Shown: positions 9,107 through 18,926, numbered from the stretch's first letter. The stretch: DNA of 64,000 bases from Bacteroidota bacterium (GCA_023399595.1 JAEWOR010000006.1:1-64000); one strand, 5' to 3'. Made by a program: numbers and translations. Notes: a model not told the origin generated them from the sequence alone.

Positions 9107-9781
9107 ATGCTAGAACTTATATTTTCTGCGATAGGATTAGGTTTTATGTTGAGCTTAGTTTTCATAGGCCCTATTTTTTTCTTACTTATAGAAACCAGCT
9201 TTTCCAGAGGTCCCAAACATGCTATAGCATTAGATTTAGGCGTTATTTCTGCAGATTTATTGTGCATTGTTGCCGCCTATTATACCAGCGCAGATTTAGT
9301 AAACCTTATAGACGAACATCCTGGTTTTTATAGAATAACCGCTCTCATTATATTTGTTTATGGTATTTTTATGATGGCTTCCAAAACCAAAATGCATCTT
9401 TCTGGAGAAGAAAAACTTATCAACCAGAATTATTATAAAACTTTTGCAAATGGTTTCCTTTTAAATTTACTCAACGTTGGAGTAATACTTTTTTGGTTGG
9501 CGACCGTAATTTCTGCTCGAAACCAATATCCTCAACACTACCATTTCCTTATTTATTTGGCGGTAGTTATCCTTACTTATTTGGCTATAGATTTAATAAA
9601 AATTTTCCTTGCCAAGCAATTTCACAACAAGCTTACTCAAAACCTAGCCAATAAAATTAGAAAGGTGGTAGGCGTTATTCTTATATTTTTCAGCATATTT
9701 ATTTTCTTGCAGAGTTATAAAAAGTTTAACCAGTTTGATAAAAAACTAGAGGAAGCTGAAAAACAAGAACAAAGACAATGA
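9107..9781 (+). CDS. LysE/RhtB-family exporter
   Basis: 224-aa inner-membrane protein with about six hydrophobic helices, matching the LysE/RhtB (threonine/lysine efflux) fold. The small-residue-rich first helix and the FIGPIFFLLIETSF loop fit the conserved GPxxxxxxxxxxxxG region. I place the start at the ATG at 9107; a TTG seven codons earlier also keeps the frame but is less likely. The stop overlaps the start of the next gene by 4 nt (ATGA), so the two are translationally coupled. The exported substrate is not known. Confidence 0.85.
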   Translation: MLELIFSAIGLGFMLSLVFIGPIFFLLIETSFSRGPKHAIALDLGVISADLLCIVAAYYTSADLVNLIDEHPGFYRITALIIFVYGIFMMASKTKMHLSGEEKLINQNYYKTFANGFLLNLLNVGVILFWLATVISARNQYPQHYHFLIYLAVVILTYLAIDLIKIFLAKQFHNKLTQNLANKIRKVVGVILIFFSIFIFLQSYKKFNQFDKKLEEAEKQEQRQ

Positions 9782-10716
9782 TAAAAAATATTATTTACCC
9801 AAAACCTTTAAAAAAAGGAGATAAAATAGCCATTATTTCTCCCGCTGGATCCGTAGAGCCTTCCCAGCTGGAAAGCAATTTGAAAATAATTGAAAACAAG
9901 GGTTTTATTCCGGTTTTGGGAAAACATCTCTACACCAAATTTTCTCATGGTTATAACTATGCAGGAACAGAAAAGGAAAGAACAGAAGACATCAACTGGG
10001 CATTCAATGATAATGAAATTTCTGCAGTTTGGGCGTCAAGAGGCGGTTATGGCTGTCAACATTTATTGGAAGGAATTAATATTAAAAACTTCAAGAAAAA
10101 TCCAAAATGGTATATTGGATATTCAGATAATACAGTTATTCAAAGTTATTTATTGAAAAAAGGCTTCGCTTCTATCCACGGACAAACCATTAAAACCTCA
10201 AGCTTTGGAGTGACTAAAGAAAGCTATAATTTAACTTTTGATATTTTGAAAGGTAAATTTCCCACTTATAAACTTCCAAATCACCCCTTGAATAAAAATG
10301 GAAATATTGAAGGACAGCTCATTGGAGGGAATTTAGCATTAATTTATGCCCTTTTAGGTTCACCTTATTCTTTTGATTGTAAAGATAAAATACTTTTTAT
10401 TGAAGATATTGGTGAGAATTTTTACGCATTAGACAGAATGTTAATGGGATTAGAATTAGCTGGAGTTTTCAAGAAAATAAAAGGCTTAATTGTAGGAGGA
10501 ATGATTAATATGGGGGACGAAAAAGAAAATAAAGATTACGAAAAAAGTTTTGACGGCTTTGCAAATTCCATAATTTCTGAGCGAATTGCAAAATATAACT
10601 TCCCTACCGTTTTTGAATTTCCGAACGGACATATTTTTGATAACAGACCATTAATTATTGGTGCCCATATAAAAATGAAAATTGCAAAAGAGGTGAAAAT
10701 TGAATTTTTAGATTAA
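9778..10716 (+). CDS. ldcA: LD-carboxypeptidase (S66 family, LdcA/MccF-like)
   Basis: 312 aa. S66 peptidases cut the L,D bond that releases the terminal D-Ala from tetrapeptides of recycled murein; some relatives (MccF) detoxify microcin C. The catalytic triad is visible: S116 in GYSDNT, E209 in FIEDIGE and H285 in PNGHIFDN, at the spacing of the Pseudomonas LdcA enzyme. The nucleophile-elbow region WASRGGYG (about 85-92) is present. It overlaps the LysE-type gene by 4 nt. A cytoplasmic peptidoglycan-recycling role is inferred. Confidence 0.92.
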   Translation: MIKNIIYPKPLKKGDKIAIISPAGSVEPSQLESNLKIIENKGFIPVLGKHLYTKFSHGYNYAGTEKERTEDINWAFNDNEISAVWASRGGYGCQHLLEGINIKNFKKNPKWYIGYSDNTVIQSYLLKKGFASIHGQTIKTSSFGVTKESYNLTFDILKGKFPTYKLPNHPLNKNGNIEGQLIGGNLALIYALLGSPYSFDCKDKILFIEDIGENFYALDRMLMGLELAGVFKKIKGLIVGGMINMGDEKENKDYEKSFDGFANSIISERIAKYNFPTVFEFPNGHIFDNRPLIIGAHIKMKIAKEVKIEFLD

Positions 10717-10755
10717 ACATCACTCATTACCCATTACTTATTACCTATAAAAAAC

Positions 10756-11127
10756 ATGGCCAAGCATATTGATTTCGGAAGAAACAGTGAAGAAGCTGCT
10801 ACAAACTTTTTACAAAAAAAAGGCTATAGAATTCTCGCGAAAAATTTTCGATATCAAAAGGCTGAACTCGATATTATTGCCGAGTTTGAAGATAAAATAA
10901 TTGTAGTTGAAGTAAAAGCAAGATCCAGTAATTTCTTCATTAACCCAGAAGAGGCCGTTGATAAAAGAAAAATGAAACTCATCCTTTTAGCAACCGATTT
11001 TTATCTGCAAGAAAATACAATTGAAAAAGAAGTCCGTTTTGATATTATTTCTATTCTCCAAAAAGACAATGACGAATTAGAAATCAAACATATTGAAAAT
11101 GCCTTTGAAGCCTTTGATATCCAATAA
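10756..11127 (+). CDS. yraN: YraN family protein (UPF0102, nuclease-like fold)
   Basis: 123 aa, the typical size. It shows the UPF0102 signature: G-R-x-(S/G)-E-x-A-A near the start, then GY.IL..N.R, AELDIIA (about 36-42) and VVVEVKAR (about 50-57). The last two resemble the D...ExK core of Holliday-junction resolvase-type nucleases. No function is proven for most members. It sits 39 nt after ldcA in the same direction. Confidence 0.92.
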   Translation: MAKHIDFGRNSEEAATNFLQKKGYRILAKNFRYQKAELDIIAEFEDKIIVVEVKARSSNFFINPEEAVDKRKMKLILLATDFYLQENTIEKEVRFDIISILQKDNDELEIKHIENAFEAFDIQ

Positions 11128-11152
11128 AAATTTAAATTATTTCTTAAACAAT

Positions 11153-11902
11153 ATGAAAACAATATTCATTACAGGAGCTACTTCAGGAATTGGAAAAGCA
11201 ACCGCTGAAATTTTTGCAAAACAAAAACATAGACTTATTCTTTGTGGACGAAGAAAAGAAATTTTAAAACAAGTAAGCGAAAGTTTAAAAAGCTTAACCG
11301 AGGTTTATAGTTTAACTTTTGATGTAAGAAATAACAAGGAAGTAGAAAACGCCATCAACTCATTACCCGAGGAATGGAAAAACATAGATATTCTTGTTAA
11401 CAATGCAGGAAATGCGCATGGTTTAGACTCTCTAGCCAATGGCAACCTACAAGATTGGGACGCAATGATGGATGGAAATGTAAAAGGACTTTTGTATGTT
11501 TCAAAAATGATTATTCCTAAAATGATAGAACAAAAATCTGGACATATCGTGAATATTTCTTCTGTGGCAGCTAGACAAACCTACGCCAATGGTGTGGTGT
11601 ATTGTGCTAGTAAAAAAGCTGTGGATACTATTTCCGAAGGAATGAGAATTGAGCTTACAGAATTCGGAATAAAAGTTACCAATATTCAACCTGGAGCCGT
11701 GGAAACCGATTTTTCTAAAGTAAGATTCAAAGGTGACGAAGAAAGAGCTGCAACTGTTTACGCAGGTTACGAAGCTTTAAAAGCTGAAGATATTGCAGAT
11801 GCCATTTCGTATTGTGTAAATGCGCCAGAACGTGTTTCTATTGCGGAAATTTGCATTTATCCGAAAGCTCAAGCGGAACCAAGAATGATTCATAAAAAAT
11901 AA
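11153..11902 (+). CDS. Short-chain dehydrogenase/reductase (YdfG-like)
   Basis: 249 aa from the ATG at 11153; an in-frame ATG at 11093 lies inside yraN and is unlikely. It is a classical SDR: cofactor-binding TGATSGIG (about 7-14), NNAG (about 84-87), catalytic Ser in VNISSV and YxxxK in YCASKKA. The sequence resembles YdfG/serine 3-dehydrogenase-type NADP enzymes that act on 3-hydroxy acids. Its stop overlaps the next ATG by one base. The exact substrate is not determined. Confidence 0.9.
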   Translation: MKTIFITGATSGIGKATAEIFAKQKHRLILCGRRKEILKQVSESLKSLTEVYSLTFDVRNNKEVENAINSLPEEWKNIDILVNNAGNAHGLDSLANGNLQDWDAMMDGNVKGLLYVSKMIIPKMIEQKSGHIVNISSVAARQTYANGVVYCASKKAVDTISEGMRIELTEFGIKVTNIQPGAVETDFSKVRFKGDEERAATVYAGYEALKAEDIADAISYCVNAPERVSIAEICIYPKAQAEPRMIHKK

Positions 11903-12330
11903 TGAGGCTTTTAATTATTATTTTCTGCATTCTGAGTTTTGGGTTGAAATTAACGGCTCAGGAAATTGATAATCAGTTAAAAAAGAGCATTTATCAACTG
12001 GATTCTTATATGCAAAATAACGATTCTGCAATTTCTCAACTTCTTTCTAAAGATGTTTCCTTTGGGCATTCTAATGGATGGACTCAAACGTATTCTGATT
12101 TTGAAAAACGTTTTTCTCAACAAAAAGCTCGGTATCAAAAAATAGAAAATATTGAATTTAAGGAAACTAAAACTTGGAAAAAAATAAGCAGTATAAGAAG
12201 AATAATACATGTTAAAGGGACTTACAAAGACATTCCTTTCAGCATGAATCTTTCCACACTGGAAATTTGGAAAAAAACAAAAGGCAAATGGAAGTTATGG
12301 AGTCGACAAAGTGTAGAAATAAAGCCATAA
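11902..12330 (+). CDS. Secreted SnoaL/DUF4440-like (NTF2-fold) protein
   Basis: 142 aa with a signal peptide (cleavage after LTAQ, about residue 20). The mature part has the helix-then-beta layout of the DUF4440/NTF2-like family, with a LLSKDVSFGHSNG turn, a variable middle, and WKKTKGKWKLWSRQS near the end, as in the conserved W..W motif. It starts on the last base of the SDR stop codon, so it is coupled to it. Members are often small periplasmic binding or isomerase-like proteins; no specific role can be assigned. Confidence 0.8.
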   Translation: MRLLIIIFCILSFGLKLTAQEIDNQLKKSIYQLDSYMQNNDSAISQLLSKDVSFGHSNGWTQTYSDFEKRFSQQKARYQKIENIEFKETKTWKKISSIRRIIHVKGTYKDIPFSMNLSTLEIWKKTKGKWKLWSRQSVEIKP

Positions 12331-12366
12331 ATTTGCATAGCTATTTAATGAATTAGAATCTCATCA

Positions 12367-13035
12367 ATGAAAATCTTATATCTAGAAACCTCCTCCAAAA
12401 ACTGTTCAGTTACGATTTCAGAAAACGAAAAACTACTGTGTTTGTGTGAAGAAATTTCAGAAAACTACAAACAATCCGAAAGCTTGCACACCTTTGTAGA
12501 ATGGGCTTTGGAAGGAGCAGAAATAAGCATCAAAGATATTGAAGCGGTTTGCTTAGGAAAAGGACCTGGTTCTTACACTGGTTTAAGGATTGGTGCGGCT
12601 TCTGCAAAGGGATTTTGTTATGGTTTGAACATTCCATTGGTTGCTGTAAATTCCATTGAGAGCATGGTTGAACCTTTTATTGATCAAGATTTCGATATTA
12701 TTATTCCATTAATTGACGCTAGAAGAATGGAAGTTTACACCGCTGTTTATAATGGAAAAACAGGTGAGGAAATCTCTGCAACGGAAGCTAAAATTTTAGA
12801 TGAAACCTCTTTTGCTGAATACAAAGATCAAAAAGTAATTTTTGTGGGTGATGGAGCCAAAAAAGCTCAAGAAATCTTACAATTACCGAATGTGGTATAC
12901 AAAGATAACGTTTATCCTTCCTCGCAATATTTAATTAAAAAAGCGAACGAAAAAATAGCTCAAAAAGACTTTGAAGACATCGCCTATTTTGAGCCTTTTT
13001 ACTTGAAAGATTTTCATGGAGTAAAGAAAAAATAA
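12367..13035 (+). CDS. tsaB: tRNA t6A biosynthesis protein TsaB
   Basis: 222 aa. TsaB (YeaZ) is an ASKHA-fold partner of TsaD in the complex that puts threonylcarbamoyl on A37 of ANN-decoding tRNAs. Hallmarks are the N-terminal ILYLETSS (residues 3-10), LGKGPGSYTGLRIG (about 62-75) and IDARRMEVY (about 118-126). Convergent with the DUF5687 gene, six bases apart. Confidence 0.95.
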   Translation: MKILYLETSSKNCSVTISENEKLLCLCEEISENYKQSESLHTFVEWALEGAEISIKDIEAVCLGKGPGSYTGLRIGAASAKGFCYGLNIPLVAVNSIESMVEPFIDQDFDIIIPLIDARRMEVYTAVYNGKTGEEISATEAKILDETSFAEYKDQKVIFVGDGAKKAQEILQLPNVVYKDNVYPSSQYLIKKANEKIAQKDFEDIAYFEPFYLKDFHGVKKK

Positions 13036-13041
13036 ACTTTC

Positions 13042-14508
13042 TTATACATTTTTAAAAGAAGCAATAGTAGAATATTTTTCTTTTTTGTAGAGTTTTACAA
13101 TCATATCAAATATTTTATCTCTCAAAAAGAAACCTATTAATCCTAAAACTGCCAAACTGATAATTGCAGGTATCATTCCTAAGAAAAACTTCGTTACACC
13201 AAAAACCATCATCGGTAAAGCCATTTGAGGTAGGACAATCAACAACATTTTAATATTGAAATTGTTTTCTCCACCCGCAAAACCTTTAGAAGTAGTATTT
13301 AAATCTATGGGTTTTTTATTGTAAGCACCCGCTAAAAGAGTAAGATATGAATTCACTCCAAGGTTATATAAACCTGCCGCTAATATGGTAAAGTAGAACT
13401 CCCAACTGTAAAAAATTCCGTAGAAAACAGCCAACACCATAGACAAAAGCGTTACCACTACAAACATCCACCATTTGGCTTTTAAATAATCTTTGTAAGG
13501 GATATTTTGCGTCATCATTAACGGATAATAAGAACTATCCCAAGCCGGAACTTTCTGACCAAACATCATATTAAATCCGCCAGTGACAAATATTCCCAAG
13601 AAAATCTGCATAAAACTAAACTTATATCCAGAATTAAAAACAAGTAATCCATAAAATAAAAACAAAAAACCTCCTATTAATGCAGAACGCGCAGCTTTAC
13701 TTCTTCTTATCAATTTAATATCATTATTAATAAAAGTTCCTATTGCTCCATATTGATTAAGAAAATCTATGTTTTCAGTTTTCCCAACCGTTTTTTTCAT
13801 TTCCAAACCTTTGTCCAAATACAAATTATTTTTAATGAAAAGAAAAGTAGCATACCCAAAACCAAAAGCCAACAACAAAGGCAAAATTACCATCCATTTA
13901 TTTTGATAAAATAGCATGAAGAAACTTTCGGAAATCTTAAGAAAATCAACCACTTTAAAGTAATGTAAAAGTCCACAACCCAAAAATAAAGCCGCAAGAG
14001 AATATAAGATTACAGAATTCTTATTCAGAAGGGTATTGAGAAAAGCATTGAATACAATAAAGAAAAAAACAGAACCCATCAAACATAAAATGGACACTGT
14101 AGAATAGTTCCCACTTCCAATTAATAAGACCGTAAACGGAATAATAAAAAGCAAAAACGCCCAACTGAAAAAGGAAGATAAAATTTTCAGGAAAATATAA
14201 GTTGTAATCTTATTTTTAGTGACATTTAAAGTAAGTAAAGGTTTTATATTATTCGTAGGAAGCTGCTGAATAAAGTATTTCAATGACAAATCTATCAACC
14301 AATACAGCAAAAAGAATCTACAAAAGAAAACCAAAGGCTCCTCCCCTTCTTCTTTTGCATAAAAATACAGCCCAAAAGCGCCACCAAAAAATAGGAGTCC
14401 TAAATTGAAAAAACTCAGATACATAAGTATCTTCATGGCTATTCCGGCTCCAAATTGTGAGCTTCTAAAAAAACTTTTAAATTCTAATCTGAGTATCTTT
14501 CTGAACAT
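13042..14508 (-). CDS. DUF5687 family ABC-type membrane protein
   Basis: 488 aa, strongly hydrophobic, with about eleven or twelve membrane helices in two clusters around a soluble loop (about 235-260). This matches the DUF5687 family of Bacteroidota, whose genes normally neighbour an ABC ATPase and are taken to be its permease. The best candidate ATPase in this window is 29 kb away (43752-44462), so the pair is split or the partner is elsewhere. Substrate unknown. Confidence 0.8.
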   Translation of the reverse strand: MFRKILRLEFKSFFRSSQFGAGIAMKILMYLSFFNLGLLFFGGAFGLYFYAKEEGEEPLVFFCRFFLLYWLIDLSLKYFIQQLPTNNIKPLLTLNVTKNKITTYIFLKILSSFFSWAFLLFIIPFTVLLIGSGNYSTVSILCLMGSVFFFIVFNAFLNTLLNKNSVILYSLAALFLGCGLLHYFKVVDFLKISESFFMLFYQNKWMVILPLLLAFGFGYATFLFIKNNLYLDKGLEMKKTVGKTENIDFLNQYGAIGTFINNDIKLIRRSKAARSALIGGFLFLFYGLLVFNSGYKFSFMQIFLGIFVTGGFNMMFGQKVPAWDSSYYPLMMTQNIPYKDYLKAKWWMFVVVTLLSMVLAVFYGIFYSWEFYFTILAAGLYNLGVNSYLTLLAGAYNKKPIDLNTTSKGFAGGENNFNIKMLLIVLPQMALPMMVFGVTKFFLGMIPAIISLAVLGLIGFFLRDKIFDMIVKLYKKEKYSTIASFKNV

Positions 14509-14556
14509 ACAAATGCTTTTGATAAAAATACTAAAAACATTTATATGAGAAAGTTT

Positions 14557-16206
14557 TTAATTCATGAGTTCTTTTGCTTGTTGTAAAGCGGCATCTGTAA
14601 TTTTTGAACCCGATAATAATTGAGCTATTTCCTGCAGTTTTTCATCTTGGTTTAAAGAAATAATAGTAGAAATAGTTTTCCCCGCAACATCCTGTTTTAT
14701 AACCTTATAATTCTGTTGTCCTTTTGCTGCTACTTGCGCCAAATGTGTAATGACAATAAGCTGTAAATTTTCGCCCATTGTTTTCATTAACTTACCCATT
14801 TCTTCGGCTACTTTACCAGAAACTCCAGTATCTATTTCATCTAAAATTAAAGTCGGAAGTTCAGAATTTTCAGCAATAATTTTCTTAATGGCCAACATCA
14901 CTCTTGATCGTTCACCACCCGAAATAGCAGATTGAATTGGCTTTAATGGAAAACCAGAATTGGCTTGAAATAAAATAGCAATATTCTCTTTTCCAAACTT
15001 ATTAAAATGAGCACTTTCTGTAAGATCTACTCCAATTTTTGCCTTTTCTAAGCCTAATTGTTTTAGTAAATCTTCCATTCTCTTTTCGAAAATAGGAATA
15101 GATTTCTTTCTATTATCTGAAAGTTTTTTAGCAAGTTTTGTGAGTTTTACTTCAATATCATTAATTTTTTGCGAAGTTTCAAGAATAAATTCATCAAGTT
15201 CTGCAAAGCCAGATTGTTCACCAGATAATTGATTTCTCAGTTCAATAAGTTCCTCAACCGTTTTTACATCATGTTTTAAAAATAAAGTATTGATTTTGTT
15301 GATTTTCAAGTTCAACTGATCCAATAAATCTTGGTTCACTTCTATTTTCTCTGCTGCATCTTGAAGTTCAAAAAGAATATCTTTAAATTCTAAGAAAAGA
15401 CTCTCATAACGCTGAGAGATTTCTGAAAATTCGTGAGAAAGTTCTGCAGTCTTAGAAAGTTTTGCTCTCACCTCATTCAAGCCGTCTAAAACGCCAATTT
15501 CCTCCTGATCCATTCTTGCAAAAGCTTGAGATAAATTCTCAGAAATAGCTCCTGCATTTTCCTGCGTTGAAAGTTGAGACTGCAAATCTTCCCAATTTAC
15601 ATGATCCAAATCTAAGTCCTGAAGTTCGTTAAGCAAGAAATTTTTGTATTCCGATTCTTTATTACCTTCTAAAACTTGATTTTTAAGTTGCTCCAAATGT
15701 TTCTTCAACATTTGCCATTCAGAAAAAAGATTTTGAAATTCTAACGTAATATTTTTATTATCACTTAGTCCATCAATAATAGCAAACTGATAGTCTTCAT
15801 TCAACAAATTTGAGGTTTCAAACTGTGAATGTATATCAATAAGTTTCTCCGAAAGTTGCTTTAGAACATCTAAAGTAGTAGGGACATCATTAATAAACGC
15901 TCTGGATTTCCCAGATGTTAAAATTTCCCTTCTGATGATGGTGGGATTTTCAAAATCTAAATCATTATCCTCAAAAAAAGATTTCAAATGATCATGAATT
16001 ACAAATTCAGCTTCTACAATACTTTTATTCTCGGCGTTAGAAATGGATTTTACATCCACTCTTTCGCCTAAAATTAAACGCAATGCACTCAAGATAATAG
16101 ATTTACCCGCACCTGTTTCACCGGTAATTACTTGTAAACCTTCGTGCAAGTTAATTTCCAGCTGATCTATTAGCGCAAAATTTTGTATAAATATTCTTGA
16201 AAGCAT
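14557..16206 (-). CDS. recN: DNA repair protein RecN
   Basis: 549-aa SMC-like ATPase acting in double-strand break repair. Walker A GETGAGKS is at 29-36. A long coiled coil spans about 150-380, followed by the ABC signature ISGGERSR, Walker B LPTLILDEIDTG and a conserved late His (VITHLAQVA). Length matches the family. Probably transcribed with the DUF4835 gene upstream. Confidence 0.97.
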   Translation of the reverse strand: MLSRIFIQNFALIDQLEINLHEGLQVITGETGAGKSIILSALRLILGERVDVKSISNAENKSIVEAEFVIHDHLKSFFEDNDLDFENPTIIRREILTSGKSRAFINDVPTTLDVLKQLSEKLIDIHSQFETSNLLNEDYQFAIIDGLSDNKNITLEFQNLFSEWQMLKKHLEQLKNQVLEGNKESEYKNFLLNELQDLDLDHVNWEDLQSQLSTQENAGAISENLSQAFARMDQEEIGVLDGLNEVRAKLSKTAELSHEFSEISQRYESLFLEFKDILFELQDAAEKIEVNQDLLDQLNLKINKINTLFLKHDVKTVEELIELRNQLSGEQSGFAELDEFILETSQKINDIEVKLTKLAKKLSDNRKKSIPIFEKRMEDLLKQLGLEKAKIGVDLTESAHFNKFGKENIAILFQANSGFPLKPIQSAISGGERSRVMLAIKKIIAENSELPTLILDEIDTGVSGKVAEEMGKLMKTMGENLQLIVITHLAQVAAKGQQNYKVIKQDVAGKTISTIISLNQDEKLQEIAQLLSGSKITDAALQQAKELMN

Positions 16207-16275
16207 TGATGAATAAGCAGATTTAATCTACAAAGATAAAAGTTTAGAAATGAATAAAAGAAAATTTAGGAAAGC

Positions 16276-17175
16276 TTATTTCCAATTATTCCACTTGGTA
16301 TCGGTGTATTTAGGTGCGAAAATAATCATGAGTTGTTTAAGATCATTCAGATTAACACCTCCGTTATTACCACTTTTGAAAATATTGTAAATTTCATCAC
16401 TTTTAGAATCTACAAACAAATTGAAAACATAACTCTGCTGGAAAGAGTTTTCATACATTTTAAGCCTCATTAAAGCTTCAAAAATAGCTTTTTTAGCAGG
16501 AGTAGGATCTTGATTGTACAAACCATCCAAACCAACTCTGTGGTAAGCGTACATACTTGCCCTAAATTGGTTCATATTAGAATTTAAAAGCTCATTTACT
16601 AAAGTCATTCTCGATTTTGGCCCTTCCACTTGCGCCCATCCTTCATAGCCTCTATTCTGAGCATTTGAAGCAATTGTCTGCGCTTTAGAAAACCACTGCG
16701 TTCCAGAATTTGTTTGGAAACTGTCCGCATCGTATCCTAAAATTAAATAAATATAGTAGCTGATAATATCTGTAAGATTTTTGCCAGAAAACTGTCTTTC
16801 ATTGAATACTAAATTCTCATTTTCTGCGTATTCAAAGGCAAATTTAGTATCATTGAGATTGAGCATGGGAGATTCGTAGGAAGTTCCGTACACAGGACGA
16901 ACAAACTGCACAACAAGGTTTCCCTTGAAGGTATTCCCATTTCTTTCGCCAATAACGATGGCAAAATTGGCTTTAATTTTCTCAAAATTCTGAAGCTTTT
17001 TACCTGTCCAACTGGTATTATTAACAAAATCTCTGATAGATTTTTCTAAAGTTTTATACACCTGTTGGTTACTACCCCCCAATTGCTGTGCATTTACCTG
17101 AACATTTGAAAAGATTTCTTGCGAAAATCCAAGGTTGAAGGTTAATAGTAGAAATATGTAGATAATTTTTTTCAT
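16276..17175 (-). CDS. DUF4835 secreted protein
   Basis: 299 aa with a signal peptide (cleavage after GFSQ, about residue 18). The sequence fits DUF4835, a Bacteroidota-specific family whose gene commonly lies beside coaBC and recN as here. The NVQVNAQQLGGSNQQVYKTL start of the mature protein and a helical C-terminal half are typical. Function unknown; periplasmic by signal peptide. Confidence 0.88.
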   Translation of the reverse strand: MKKIIYIFLLLTFNLGFSQEIFSNVQVNAQQLGGSNQQVYKTLEKSIRDFVNNTSWTGKKLQNFEKIKANFAIVIGERNGNTFKGNLVVQFVRPVYGTSYESPMLNLNDTKFAFEYAENENLVFNERQFSGKNLTDIISYYIYLILGYDADSFQTNSGTQWFSKAQTIASNAQNRGYEGWAQVEGPKSRMTLVNELLNSNMNQFRASMYAYHRVGLDGLYNQDPTPAKKAIFEALMRLKMYENSFQQSYVFNLFVDSKSDEIYNIFKSGNNGGVNLNDLKQLMIIFAPKYTDTKWNNWK

Positions 17176-17243
17176 TAGGTATATAAAAATTGAGAACGGA
17201 AATTTATAAAATTTATTTGAATTCTTTGACTTTTAGTTAAAAT

Positions 17244-18449
17244 CTATACTGTTAAATGACTTTCAATGGTGTTGAAAATATCCTTCGCAACATTCTCTTT
17301 AGACTTTAAACTAAATTCTAATTTATCATCTTTCGTAAAAATTTTAATTTTATTGGTATCATTTTTAAAACCTGCACCTTCGTCTCTAAGGGAATTCAAG
17401 ACAATCATATCCAAATTTTTCTTTTGCAATTTCCCTTTAGCATTTTCTTCTTCATTCTGAGTTTCTAGTGCAAATCCTACTAAAAATTGATTCTTTTTAC
17501 TTTCACCCATTGTTTTTAGAATATCCGGATTTTTCACCAATTCTATAACGAGTTCATCATCATTTTTCTTAATTTTTTCTTTGGCAATTTCTTTGGGAGC
17601 ATAATCTGCAACTGCAGCGCTTGCAATAGCAATATCTACATTATTGTAATATTCAAAAACTTTTGCTAACATTTCCTTTGCAGAAGTTACTCTGTGAAGT
17701 TCAATATTATCGGATTTTACATTCAAATTACTAGGTCCAGAAACCAAAATTACTTTGGCACCTCTCTTAACTGCTTCTTCCGCCAACGAGAAACCCATTT
17801 TCCCTGACGAATGATTTCCTATAAACCTTACTGGATCAATAGCTTCATAAGTGGGGCCTGCAGTAATCAAAACTGTTTTTCCTCTTAAAGATTTCGAACT
17901 AGATGTTTCATTGAAAAAACCTTCAATTGTTTTAGAAATTGTTTCTGGCTCGGCCATTCTTCCTTGTCCAACCAATCCACTTGCCAATTCTCCATTTTCT
18001 GCCGGAATAATAATATGACCAAAATCTTGAGCTAGATCTAAGTTTTGTTGTGTTGATGGATGCTGATACATGTCTAAATCCATAGCAGGAGCTATAAAAA
18101 CTGGACATTTTGCAGACATATAAGTTGCAATGGCTAGATTATCACAAATTCCATGAACCATTTTAGCTAAAGTATTTGCGGTACAAGGCGCAACCAACAT
18201 TACATCTGCCCAAAGTGCCATTTCTACATGACTGTTCCACGAACCATTATCATTATAAAACTCTGAATATACGGGATTTTTAGAAAGCGTAGCTAAACTC
18301 AATTTGGTTACAAACTCTTCAGCATCTTTCGTCATGATTACTTGAACTTCTGCTCCCATTTTAATAAAACCTCTTATTAAAAAATGAATTTTATAAGCAG
18401 CAATCCCTCCTGTAACCGCAATGAGAATTTTTTTCCCAATGATATTCAT
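17244..18449 (-). CDS. coaBC: Bifunctional phosphopantothenoylcysteine decarboxylase/synthetase
   Basis: 401 aa. It couples 4'-phosphopantothenate to cysteine (CoaB) and decarboxylates the product (CoaC), two steps to coenzyme A. The FMN-binding CoaC half (about 1-180) shows the active-site His H74 and APCTANTLAKM. Its usual PAMN motif reads PAMDLDMY here. The CoaB half (about 190-400) starts with the TAGPTYEAIDPVR nucleotide site and has NHSSGKMG with the key Lys. Followed by DUF4835 and recN in the same direction. Confidence 0.96.
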   Translation of the reverse strand: MNIIGKKILIAVTGGIAAYKIHFLIRGFIKMGAEVQVIMTKDAEEFVTKLSLATLSKNPVYSEFYNDNGSWNSHVEMALWADVMLVAPCTANTLAKMVHGICDNLAIATYMSAKCPVFIAPAMDLDMYQHPSTQQNLDLAQDFGHIIIPAENGELASGLVGQGRMAEPETISKTIEGFFNETSSSKSLRGKTVLITAGPTYEAIDPVRFIGNHSSGKMGFSLAEEAVKRGAKVILVSGPSNLNVKSDNIELHRVTSAKEMLAKVFEYYNNVDIAIASAAVADYAPKEIAKEKIKKNDDELVIELVKNPDILKTMGESKKNQFLVGFALETQNEEENAKGKLQKKNLDMIVLNSLRDEGAGFKNDTNKIKIFTKDDKLEFSLKSKENVAKDIFNTIESHLTV

Positions 18450-18510
18450 AGTCTAAATTTTAATACTACTAAATTACTAAAAATATTGGTCTTCCATCTT
18501 AAAAAAACAA

Positions 18511-18539
18511 CGGTCATCAAAGAAAATCCTTGATGACCG
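18511..18539 (-). terminator. Rho-independent terminator after rpoZ
   Basis: Stem 18511-18520 with 18530-18539 (10 bp) and 9-nt loop. Read on the minus strand it is followed by a T-rich run. It separates rpoZ from coaBC. Confidence 0.8.
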
Positions 18540-18561
18540 CTTATTTTTTTTAAACTAAAAA

Positions 18562-18885
18562 TTAGTTTTTATCCTCTGTTTTTCTGAAGTATATTTCATC
18601 ATCCAACCATTCTCTAATAGCAATAGAGGTTGGCTTTGGAAGTTTTTCGTAATGTTTAGAGATTTCGATTTGCTCTCTGTTTTCAAAAACTTCTTCTAAA
18701 GTTGAATTATGCACAGCAAACTCATCTAATTTATTATGAAGCTCAGTACGGATTTCTGCATTTATCTGCTCCGCTCTTTTACCCATAATTACAATAGCTT
18801 CATAGATAGAAGCTACTTTATCTTCAATTTTATCTTTATCGTAAGTAATAGTACTTAACTCAGCTGTAGAATCTTTTACACTCAT
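18562..18885 (-). CDS. rpoZ: DNA-directed RNA polymerase omega subunit
   Basis: 107 aa, of the Bacteroidota-type omega/RpoZ family. It keeps the conserved omega segment with DKVASIYEAIVIMGKRAEQIN (about 22-42), equivalent to the R.....A..RAR.I motif that binds the beta' C-terminus. It follows bamD by 41 nt, the usual order in this phylum, and ends with a strong terminator. Confidence 0.9.
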   Translation of the reverse strand: MSVKDSTAELSTITYDKDKIEDKVASIYEAIVIMGKRAEQINAEIRTELHNKLDEFAVHNSTLEEVFENREQIEISKHYEKLPKPTSIAIREWLDDEIYFRKTEDKN

Positions 18886-18926
18886 TTTCAGGAATTTATT
18901 TCTTTATAGAACTGCAAATTTACGAA

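Noticed and set aside
10717..10755. Repetitive CATTAC-type stretch between ldcA and yraN
   Set aside because: It is 39 nt of simple AT-rich repeat with no partner arm or gene; not enough for a claim.
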